Positions 36,201 through 43,213 of a DNA stretch of 64,000 nucleotides are shown one piece after another; the first letter of the stretch is position 1, and every line of letters starts with the position of its first letter. The translations under genes were made by a program, and so were the position numbers. The stretch spans positions 1,552,965 through 1,616,964 of the forward strand of contig CM021320.1 of assembly GCA_010645155.1 (NCBI GenBank), read 5' to 3'. The stretch comes from Tigriopus japonicus. Lineage: Eukaryota; Arthropoda; Copepoda; Harpacticoida; Harpacticidae. The notes under the pieces were generated by a model that was not told where the DNA came from, ran no database searches, and saw only the letters and a list, made by a program, of their open reading frames with translations.

Positions 36201-37594
36201 TCGTTACCCAATCTTGATCCATAAAGCGGACGGATAGCTGTACCTCTGATATTGCTCCAATATTCTCTTTAATCCGGCAATACCATGTTGGAAACATCAC
36301 AAGACACTCGCTGATCTGTTGAGCCAGAAACAAGCTTCACTATCAATTCGATTCCAATGATATGGCGGGCGTTTAAATTGATCCTCTCTATTCGTTTCTT
36401 TTTTCCAGGTACCTGTACAACGAGACTGTTCAGCTCCAATCCGTCATGACGGCCTTAACCACGTTGTATGCCGCCCACAAGTACATGTGTCCGGGCTTGG
36501 CCAAGATCGTTGTGAAATACCTCAAGGAGAACCTCTCTGAGAAAAACGTCTTGTTGGTGCTACAGCATATCTGCCTCTACTGCTCCGTTGTTAATGAGCA
36601 ACAGGGTCAGTGCGAACAAACGCCCCTTGTTCAACAGCCCGGTAAAGCCCACTATTGGGACGTGCCTATCACAGAATCACCTCGTGCCTATTTTGCAGCG
36701 TCCTCCACGGAGGACGCCTTGTCAAATCGTCAGAGAACAGCCTCCACTTCGAGGTTCAGAGAAGTGGCGGATGACTTTGACGAGGAACAGGAGGATGAAG
36801 AGGAGGACGACGACGAAGAAGAGGAGGAGGATCCCTTTGGCGACTGTCATTCACCATCAGCTCCACCCCTGGAAGAGGATCCTCTCCTGGCCGTGGACGA
36901 TGAGACCCCTTACACTGCCGGGATGGCCTCGTCCATGGCCTTGGGGAAACGCAAACAGAAAGTGGATTGCTGCAACAGTCTCATGAAGGATTGCCTAGAA
37001 CTCATTGACGCCCGTGCCACTGCCGTGCTCGAAAGTGAAGACATTGAAGATATAGACATTAGTGCCCTTAAAATGGTGATTTGTCGAGAGACGCTTTGTG
37101 TGCGATCCGAATTGGACGTTTATCGAGCCCTACTGCGGTGGTCGGGCCGAGAGTGCAAACGGCAAAAGATCGAGATCACCCGCTCCAATCGGAGGCGAGT
37201 CTTAGAAGGTGGCCAATATTTAGTGCGGTATCTTACCCTCAGTCAGGAAGACTTCATCGAGGCCTCGGGACTGCTTAGTGAAGAAGAGCAGGACGCTCTA
37301 CTAAGTATTATCAGCTGTGACGGCAGTGACGAACCCTTACCCGACCATTTGATCGGTTGCCGCAACATCATGAAAACCAAACGTCGAGGCAGGTCTCCTC
37401 CCCATGGGATCTCTTTATCCTCGGGACGAAGACGGTTCCCGGCCAGTTTGGGGCGGATCAAACGTTCCAAAAAGGAGAAACGGGCTCTGGCCGAAAAGGA
37501 ACGTCGAACCAAGGCTCAACTTCATAAGCCGGAGAAGGAGAAATTCAATATCATTGAGGAGTTCTTCGTGTGCCTGGCCTGTATCTTTGATTGA
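26896..37594 (+). CDS. BTB-BACK domain protein (BTBD3/BTBD6-like), 5'-incomplete
   Basis: Gene model join(26896-27233, 31626-31988, 36409-37594). The three exons total 1,887 nt, one open frame of 628 codons plus TGA, with both introns starting GT and ending AG. Exon 1 carries a polyglutamine run and a basic segment. The BTB/POZ domain begins near residue 114 (NSLIESESGSDVIFLVG, then PAHSWILAENSPVFKAMF) and ends in the third exon (LLRYLYNETVQ, TLYAAHKYMCPGLAK). The BACK domain covers roughly residues 418-545 (ICRETLCVRSELDVYRALLRW). BTB-BACK proteins of this kind are usually adaptors that bind cullin-3 or other partners. Two insertions are unusual: a Ser/Gly-rich loop inside BTB and an acidic linker before BACK. 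The tail is basic and ends in FFVCLACIFD, with no PHR domain visible, unlike vertebrate BTBD3/6. It could instead belong to the arthropod 'serine-enriched protein' BTB family; I cannot confirm this. The start codon is not found. Confidence 0.88.
26932..26980 (+). repeat. CAA/CAG repeat encoding polyglutamine
   Basis: A mixed CAA and CAG array within the BTB gene exon gives two glutamine runs broken by Leu-Pro-Gln-His. It is likely length-polymorphic. Confidence 0.85.
27259..27264 (-). terminator. Poly(A) signal AATAAA of the Ly6-like gene
   Basis: AATAAA on the minus strand lies 81 nt beyond the stop codon of the nested gene. Cleavage 10-30 nt further on would fall at or beside the 5' splice site of the host BTB exon (27234). 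Confidence 0.55.
27345..27625 (-). CDS. Ly6-like gene exon 3 (end of Ly6 domain, GPI signal)
   Basis: The acceptor CATCTTTTGCAG ends at 27626. A from exon 2 plus AG gives Lys, and the frame continues LTFNRGCCK to the stop at 27345. The frame is also open upstream to 27677, but only this acceptor restores the phase of exon 2. Confidence 0.85.
27345..28287 (-). CDS. Ly6/uPAR-like GPI-anchored protein, nested in the BTB intron
   Basis: Gene model complement(join(27345-27625, 28017-28160, 28224-28287)): 489 nt, 162 residues plus stop, with GT-AG introns in phase 1. Exon 1 encodes a signal peptide (MKPFLVFGLVFLLCSLVSKS). Exon 2 gives ALKCFTCDNVGSGEVC, then NEC and FCY. Exon 3 gives LTFNRGCCK, PVC, LTRC and the ending EVCNTD, the 'CN' close typical of the three-finger Ly6 (LU) fold. 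About ten cysteines in this pattern fit the family. A Gly/Ser-rich spacer precedes a hydrophobic C-terminus (SASKTSATVLLLISALWTLMG), as expected for GPI-anchor attachment. The likely location is the outer plasma membrane. Family members modulate channels, receptors or septate junctions; the specific role is unknown. An alternative start of exon 3 around the ATG at 27677 would break the frame with exon 2. Confidence 0.85.
28017..28160 (-). CDS. Ly6-like gene exon 2
   Basis: The acceptor (TTCTACTTTAAAG) ends at 28161, and G from exon 1 plus CG makes an Ala codon. It encodes the first half of the Ly6 domain with five cysteines and ends at a consensus donor GTAAGT (28016 downwards) after GGTGGCA, leaving one spare base. 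Confidence 0.85.
28224..28287 (-). CDS. Ly6-like gene exon 1 (signal peptide)
   Basis: The ATG is at 28287-28285. The 21 codons read as Lys then a hydrophobic core and a short polar end, a standard secretory signal. The donor is GTAAGA immediately after CACG, leaving one spare base. Confidence 0.82.
28348..28364 (-). promoter_or_regulatory. Paired GATA-type motifs upstream of the Ly6-like gene
   Basis: Minus strand AGATAAG and AGATAAA lie about 60-80 bp upstream of the start codon; further AGATAA copies lie near 28441-28452. These match GATA-factor binding sites. That they act on this gene is inference from position only. Confidence 0.3.
28503..28703. mobile_element. Foldback MITE-like element (201 bp)
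   Basis: The terminal arms starting CCCGGATGTTAGGTGCAC (28503-28538 and the reverse complement at 28668-28703) match over about 37 bp with a single mismatch. The interior is also partly self-complementary around AAGCTGC/GCAGCTT at about 28590-28617, so the whole unit can fold into one long hairpin. No coding capacity and no convincing target-site duplication were seen. Confidence 0.75.
29498..29825. mobile_element. Foldback MITE-like element (about 328 bp)
   Basis: The two halves are reverse complements over most of their length. Matching blocks are TGCAAA-GAGA-CTTGC near each end, TTTCAGCTCAATCGAA and CGGAGTGAAAAG further in, and a central palindrome built on AATGAATGAA...GCCCTTTT with the loop near 29665. 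There is no open frame of note. The outer boundaries are approximate because the ends are diverged. Confidence 0.72.
31626..31988 (+). CDS. BTB gene, middle exon (BTB N-terminal half)
   Basis: The acceptor TCTGTTTCCAG ends at 31625 and the donor GTCAGA starts at 31989. The frame reads NSLIESESGSDVIFLVGS and PAHSWILAENSPVFKAMFRG, a clear BTB/POZ start with the usual His (PAH) and the Phe of the dimer core. After PLNE comes an insertion of about 70 residues rich in Ser, Gly, Ala and Thr, then the BTB fold resumes with TIPVSDVDGRAFDILL. The split codon AG plus G gives the Arg of LLRYLY across the next intron, matching the usual BTB sequence exactly. Confidence 0.9.
31989..36408 (+). other. Second visible intron of the BTB gene
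   Basis: A phase-2 intron of 4.4 kb (GTCAGA to CCAG). It holds a 191-codon frame at 32407-32982 (plus) and two opposing frames of about 180 codons at 35233-35806, none with a recognisable domain, plus a CCAT microsatellite at 34871-34900 and AT-rich segments around 33480-34070. I see no well supported gene inside. Confidence 0.75.
34871..34900. repeat. (CTAT)n/(CCAT)n tetranucleotide microsatellite
   Basis: Two to three CTAT units pass into about five CCAT units. Confidence 0.88.
36409..37594 (+). CDS. BTB gene, last exon (BTB C-terminal half, acidic linker, BACK, basic tail)
   Basis: The acceptor TTTCTTTTTTCCAG ends at 36408 and TGA is at 37592-37594. The frame opens with YLYNETVQLQSVMTALTTLY, completing the BTB domain, followed by the 3-box-like LSEKNVLLVLQHICLYC. 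A linker of about 120 residues contains an Asp/Glu run near residues 355-376. The BACK domain starts around KDCLELIDARATAVLESE and includes WSGRECKRQ and the YLVRYLTLSQEDF element. The C-terminal 90 residues are strongly basic and end in a hydrophobic Cys-containing tail. Confidence 0.93.
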
Positions 37595-38615
37595 AAGTCA
37601 AGAGCCACTCCAGGTTCCCTCTCGTTATAATTGTGATGGCACAGGATAAACAAATCGGGCTCCCTGCAGTACTATTGGGAGTACCCACACCTACCATGTA
37701 GCTTTAAAGAGATACTAGAAACACGCGCAAATGATGGACTGATTTCAACGAAAAAGATGAGGGAGAAAGAACGAAAGAAGCCAAAGAGCGGCAAGAAAGA
37801 CGTCTCCTTTGACAAGGGAGCCTTCATTCATTGATTCATTCATTCAATAAGTCATTCATTCCCGCCTTTCTCTCCTTGTCTTGATATCAAAACGCCATAT
37901 CATGAGCATCCCGAAACAAAAACTACTACAAACATGTAACAACAGAACTGGATGATATACAACGATTTTTTTCCTTTTCTTTAGAAAACATCGATTTTAC
38001 TAAAGTTATCATTACCATCATTATTATTATTACCATTATCATAACTAGAAATATTCGCTTTTGTAGCTATTGACGAGTGGTCTCGCCAGCCTCCGGGGAC
38101 GGAAGGCAACGTACATAAATTACCTGTTCTATTTCCAAATGAATGTCTCTTTTAATTGGTCGTCAAATGATCATCTTTTCCATAGTCGAAGAAACATCGC
38201 AACATAGGAAATTTCAATTACAAAGACAACTCATTCCACAAGCACCCCAGAATATAAACTGAGCACCGTTTTTACACATACTTGGCGCCATTGAAACCCC
38301 ACCCAAATTATTGTTCCACCTAGAAAATCAATCCACGTTGTGTCACTTTGATTTGTCCCACGAAGAGAAAAATGCGATTTCCAAAACCCGTTCTTGCCCC
38401 TCTCTAGATCAACTCAATGCAATAATGACGACAGTAAAGAAATTGTTCGATGAAACGAAAGTTTTATCCACACTGCGTGCAAAGTACCGTTTACTGCCAT
38501 CAATCCTCCTGCTCGTCGTCATTCATGCTTCAGTTCATTATTGGATGGATGGAGTGACCCGCCATCAAGGATAGAACAATTTCAACGTGACGATCCACGG
38601 GAGGATTGCTCTTTT

Positions 38616-38680
38616 GACACACGCACTCCAACACACACACCCACTCACCCAGATACATACATTCACACACGTACACACAT
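38616..38680. repeat. CA-rich microsatellite
   Basis: An interrupted (CA)n array with ACACAC blocks separated by CCACTCACCCAGATACATACATT-like sequence. Confidence 0.75.
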
Positions 38681-39980
38681 CGTCGTAAATTGGCACCAAA
38701 ATCATTTGGCACTTAATAAGGGACAGACCTCAAGTTAGTGGCTCTGTTCATAGCGATCTCTTTGAAAAGCCCCCTTACAGAAAGTACATGCTATAGATCA
38801 CTTCCGTAGAAGACTTGTTACGTGCAGTGACCTTCACCTTTGTGCAAAAGAATTATTTTTTAACCAAAACTACAAAAACCTATCAACGCCTCCATTCGTT
38901 AAGTGTGAATTACCACGGCTTCGAGACAAGTAGGCAGATCGTATCTGCCACTTACTCATTCACCACAAAGCCATCCCGCCCCACCCCCATACTTATTAAG
39001 GTACCAATGATCATGAGCAACACGACCGTGAATGTTTCTAAATAAAACTAGCCAGTCTATGCCGAATAAATATAAAGAACACTGGACTGACTCGCTTGTT
39101 GTCAATTCTTGCCTTGATCGGCACGTGGGATCATCCTCTAGGGAATCTCAAAACTCATTGGGATGGTTTGACACGTTTGGTGCCATTTCACGTGGGCGAG
39201 GACGGAAAAAGTTTGCCGAGCGAGATCGGAGCGAATTCTCATCTTACTAGCCACCGACCAAACGAGTCGTGGGGAAAACTTCCCAGGGCTTCGAGGGGGA
39301 GACCGTTGATATCGTGGTATTATCTGGGAGCCCGAGACTCAAATTATCCGTCTCCTCCCGCCTCATTCTTCCCTTTACCACTCGGCAAAGGGGCAATTTG
39401 AGGAGCCCACTTTAGAGAGCTAACAAATTGAAGCACCTCTAGCCAATAGAACGGATCTATCCACGAGGCTGGTGCAATGAAACTCGCGTTCCTATACGTA
39501 CATGCTGCCAAGGAAGGCTTTCATGGCACAACCTCGGTCAGTCGGCCATCTCAAAGCATTGCTAGGAGATACGTGGACCCTGCAGAACGGATTTCGTCAA
39601 GGCCTACTGAAATGGTCAAAGTTTTGTCACTTTCACCTTGAAAACACGACGAGGTCGGATCCACAAACGAGATGAGAAGAAACTTGTCCAATTCAAATGG
39701 AGCAAACGAGGAGGTCTAGGCGGCAAATCCACCCAATGATACCACAACAACAACGACGACTGGGCCACGAAGGTCAATCTCAGACCATTGACGGTTGAAG
39801 GAATTGGTTCTTTAAGGGTCATTCAAACAAATAGAAAAAATAGGGTTACCAAACGGAAGCACTCTTCTCTATGACTCTATGGTCTTAAACCCCGTTTGGT
39901 GATACTTTACATTAGCCAAAAAAAACGACGGATATGATTTTGCTAAGTACAAAAAAGTAGACTTTTGGTTGTATGCAGAG

Positions 39981-39986
39981 TTTATT
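39981..39986 (-). terminator. Candidate poly(A) signal of the sirtuin gene
   Basis: AATAAA on the minus strand, about 290 nt downstream of the sirtuin stop codon; no closer copy was noticed. Confidence 0.45.
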
Positions 39987-40271
39987 GGTGAATTTAAAAA
40001 CTAATGGTACACTTATCTTGTTGGCATCAACAAAGGACTCCTTTACATGACACATGAGCGAGGGATGTGGTTTTCGCTGGTTTGGTATGCGTGGCTTTAA
40101 AAAGAAGATCAAAACAATCTGAAAAGTCAGGTCAGGACACATAAAAAGCGAGGTCATGAACACTACACCAATCGCGAGAGTGAAGGGTTTGGTTTGGTTC
40201 GTTATTGAATACTGATGTGCCCTCAACCAAAGGGGGGTGGGATAGCTACATTTGGTCGCAGCTTTGGCCTG

Positions 40272-42224
40272 CTAGCTGCTATATTTCTGCTTCTTTCGTC
40301 GTCCTTTGCCGAACCATCCAGGCTGTTGGACGACCACACTAGGAGATTCAGGCTCTTTATTACTTGAGCCTTGTTTGACACTTGAATTTCGGCTGGAATC
40401 TTCCGAGCACTTGGAGTCGGTATCTTCCTCGGGCTCACTCCCATTTCTGGTTCTAGCTCCGTTTTCAACTTCCTCGTCGTCTTCCTCCTCGTCATTGCCG
40501 CCGTCTTGCTCTTCCTCGTCATCCTCATCCTCGGAAGAGGTGCTGCCTCTCCGTTTCTTCTTCTTGCCCGGATCGCAGCAATCACAGCAAAACGAGTCCA
40601 CACCAATGGATTCTGGGTGCTCGATATATTCAAAACTAGGAGTGTACGAGAGGTAGAGGGCGTCCCGAGGCCAGGCAATGGTCTTAAAATCCATGACTTG
40701 CGTACCATTCACAAGTCGACCTCGACTATTGGCCGTTCGATCTCGTTTGTTTTCGATGCATTCGTCGCCCAGCGAATAATTGTGATCACCCGTGATACTC
40801 GTGACTAGCCGTTCCCTGTCCTCCTTAACCTCGGGGTCCTCCTCTTCACGGGTCACTACATTATTCCGGGAAGTCGTGTGGCGCTCGGGTTCTAGTAAGG
40901 GAGTGGCGAACGAGAACAATGGGTCGTTGGTCATGTGATATTCCGGCACGCGGAGGTCGAGGTAGTCCATGAGACGCTTCATGACGAGGTCACACTTGCC
41001 ATTTAACTTGAGCTTAGCCGAGGAATCCTTGGGAGTCCACTGGAGATTGACAATAAACAGCTTGGGCCGCTGTTTTACCGGCCGATCCATGCACCACAAC
41101 CACGGATATCGCCGCAGCACTTTGAGGCTTGAGCCGAGGCATAGAATCACATCAGCCTTTTCGGCTGCCTTGGAAGCCCCGGTCCAATTGATGGGCCACT
41201 TGAGAGAGCCTCGCTCGCCAAAGTGAACTATGGTGTCGTAGAGTGAGTTTCCACAGACGTAACAACGACGCATGGTGGCGTGATAATTCTTGTTGGTGCG
41301 CTCCGTGACGTCAAACAGTCGAATGAACGGTCTCATAGGTTTACACTGTTTGCAAATTTCAATGAACATATTGCCATGAAGCTCGGAAAGGGCATGGCGA
41401 GGCATGCCACTTCTCAGATGAAGGCCATCACAATTCTGAGACACAATGTGTTTGAGTTTGCCCTTTTTGTACAAGGTGAACAAGGCCAAATGAGTATAGG
41501 TGGGTTGAGCCAGCTCCATGTTACACGGTCCCACTTCTTTCCCTTGGTCCATGAGGGTCCAGATGCCATTGGGACCCCGATAGTCCGGGATATTGGCCGC
41601 CGTGGACACACCAGCCCCGGTATAAACCACGAGATACTTGGATTTTTGAATGGCTTTGGCCATTTGGAGGCACTTTTTCTCCAAGACCTCGGGCGAGTCT
41701 TCGATCTCGAGTTTGCGTTCGTCAGCCTTGAGTTTCTTGTGATGTCGCTTTTTGACCTCGTTCACCAATTCGGGATGGGCTTCCAACATGTGTCTCTCAT
41801 CAGAGTTGTGGTCTTTCTTGGACTTTTTGACAATTTTTGAGATCCTGCGGATTAGAATCCGCTCTTGTTGAGCAACTTGACGCACGGCATCGAATTTACG
41901 CTTCCTCAATTTCCGTTGTCGAGGCCGATCAGACTCCTCGTCGTCTTCTTCTTCTTCCTCCTCTTCTTCCTCTTCTTCCTCATCGTCGTCCTCTTCAGAG
42001 TCTTCTTCCTCTTCTTCATCCGGTTGTCCGTTTCCGTCCGGACTTTCTTTTTTCACCTCCTTTTCCTCTTTGATCTCCAGTTTCTCTTCCAGCTCTGATT
42101 TCAGGGCCTGTTGGGACAAAGGGGCGGATTTGATGGGGGTTTCGGGGATGTCCTGGGGTTCCTGTTTTATGGGATTGGTCTGATCTTGCGCCGATGTGTT
42201 GGCCAAGGCCGATTCCTCTTCCAT
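40272..42224 (-). CDS. SIRT7: SIRT7-like NAD-dependent protein deacylase (class IV sirtuin)
   Basis: A single open exon of 650 residues. The sirtuin core spans about residues 175-430: Rossmann motif YTGAGVSTAANIPDYRGPNG (201-220), SQNCDGLH (262-269), catalytic His in SELHGN (His283), zinc cysteines CKQC (291, 294) and CYVC (321, 324), and LCLGSSLKV (361-369). The spacing and the IVHFGERG segment are typical of SIRT7 (SIRT6/7 class). SIRT7 removes acyl groups from histone H3 and other nuclear and nucleolar proteins using NAD+. At 650 residues it is much longer than human SIRT7 (about 400): the N-terminus has an acidic run (69-98) then a basic block (100-110), and the C-terminus another acidic, Ser-rich tail with a CCDCC cluster and a basic end. 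The ATG has a strong context (A at -3, G at +4) and an in-frame TGA upstream. It is convergent with the BTB gene. Confidence 0.95.
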   Translation of the reverse strand: MEEESALANTSAQDQTNPIKQEPQDIPETPIKSAPLSQQALKSELEEKLEIKEEKEVKKESPDGNGQPDEEEEEDSEEDDDEEEEEEEEEEEEDDEESDRPRQRKLRKRKFDAVRQVAQQERILIRRISKIVKKSKKDHNSDERHMLEAHPELVNEVKKRHHKKLKADERKLEIEDSPEVLEKKCLQMAKAIQKSKYLVVYTGAGVSTAANIPDYRGPNGIWTLMDQGKEVGPCNMELAQPTYTHLALFTLYKKGKLKHIVSQNCDGLHLRSGMPRHALSELHGNMFIEICKQCKPMRPFIRLFDVTERTNKNYHATMRRCYVCGNSLYDTIVHFGERGSLKWPINWTGASKAAEKADVILCLGSSLKVLRRYPWLWCMDRPVKQRPKLFIVNLQWTPKDSSAKLKLNGKCDLVMKRLMDYLDLRVPEYHMTNDPLFSFATPLLEPERHTTSRNNVVTREEEDPEVKEDRERLVTSITGDHNYSLGDECIENKRDRTANSRGRLVNGTQVMDFKTIAWPRDALYLSYTPSFEYIEHPESIGVDSFCCDCCDPGKKKKRRGSTSSEDEDDEEEQDGGNDEEEDDEEVENGARTRNGSEPEEDTDSKCSEDSSRNSSVKQGSSNKEPESPSVVVQQPGWFGKGRRKKQKYSS

Positions 42225-42878
42225 AGTCCCTCTGGAACGTTGCCTTAAGGACCAACCACGCGTTCACATTTTGGATCACTGGATGTTACTCTCCCTGGGA
42301 GCTCCGGTTTAGTAGAAAAGAGATCGGCCAGGAAAGCGAAATCGTCGACTTTTGGAGGTGGGACAAATAAATCGGTCATGGGATGGCCTGGCGATGGCGA
42401 GGATTTCAAGACATCCTGCAAGATAGTGGGTGGAGTGGTTTCTTTTCCGGATTCGGGCCACCGGATGGTTTTAGGTCGAGGTTGGAGACTACCTATATTG
42501 CGAAGGTAGATATGACGACGATGATGGAGATGATGATGATGATAATAGTGATGATGATGATGATGATGAAGGGTGCGTTGGCCTGGCTGTTTTGTGCTTG
42601 TTGGCTTGCTGGGGCTACTAGATGAGAAGGAGAAGGAGGAGGAGAAGAGAGATTCTTCTCGAGATTCTCCCTTCTTGTTCGTTCGTACTTCTTCTTTTCT
42701 GAGTCTGACTTTAAGGTTTCTTCCTGCCTGTCAAGCCAAAATCTCCGATTCGAACGCAGCAGATCCAAAATGAGCGCTGGCAGGAAATCACGTTCACGCA
42801 ACCTCGAATTCAGTATTTTCCTCTTCCTTGCTGACCACATTGACGATTAGAAAGGTTAAATCCAAGATTCAAAACCCG
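42225..42878. other. Upstream region of the sirtuin gene
   Basis: Likely contains the 5' UTR and promoter of the sirtuin gene. A GAT-rich microsatellite lies at 42515-42569. No TATA box is evident, and frames crossing the microsatellite are artefacts. Confidence 0.4.
42515..42569. repeat. (GAT)n microsatellite
   Basis: An interrupted GAT/GAC array of about 55 bp in the sirtuin upstream region. Confidence 0.88.
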
Positions 42879-43205
42879 CAGACCTGTTCAATTATCTTAT
42901 CTAGATAAAAGATAAAGATAAAAGATAGTTTATCTTTTATCTTTATCTAGATAATTTTTTCGGGAAAGTATCTTTATCTAGATACTTTTTTCGGGAAAGT
43001 ATCTTAAAGTATCTTTATCTAGAAACTTTTTTCGGGAAAATATCTTAAAGTATCTTTATCTAGATACTTTTTTCGGGAAAGTATCTTAAAGTATCTTTAT
43101 CTAGATACTTTTTCAGGAAAGTATCTTCAACTATCTTTATCTAGATACTTTGCGGAAAATACTATCTTATCTAGATACTTTTTCAAAGTATCTTGAACAG
43201 GTCTG
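42879..43205. mobile_element. hAT-like MITE with internal palindromic satellite (327 bp)
   Basis: The terminal inverted repeats CAGACCTGTTCAA (42879-42891) and TTGAACAGGTCTG (43193-43205) are perfect over 13 bp. They are flanked by an exact 8 bp direct repeat AAAACCCG at 42871-42878 and 43206-43213. An 8 bp duplication and a CAG-starting inverted repeat are hallmarks of hAT-superfamily elements. The interior is about six copies of a 41-42 bp unit made of TATCTTTATCTAGATACTTT followed by TTTCGGGAAAGTATCTTAAAG-like sequence, itself nearly palindromic around ATCTAGAT. There is no coding capacity, so it would be non-autonomous. It lies 655 bp upstream of the sirtuin start codon. Confidence 0.85.
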
Positions 43206-43213
43206 AAAACCCG

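Larger units (their letters stand above)
37595..40271. other. Convergent intergenic region between BTB and sirtuin genes
   Basis: This holds the 3' ends of both flanking genes. For the BTB gene the first AATAAA on the plus strand is at 39041-39046, about 1.4 kb past the stop. For the sirtuin a minus strand AATAAA lies at 39981-39986, about 290 nt past the stop. A CA-rich microsatellite is at 38616-38680. No other gene is seen. Confidence 0.6.

Noticed and set aside
40223..40708. 161-codon frame on the minus strand overlapping the sirtuin 3' end
   Set aside because: It is a shifted frame inside the sirtuin coding sequence; the sirtuin frame has clear domain support.
41280..41840. 186-codon plus strand frame opposite the sirtuin
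   Set aside because: Antisense shadow of the conserved sirtuin core, with no independent signature.
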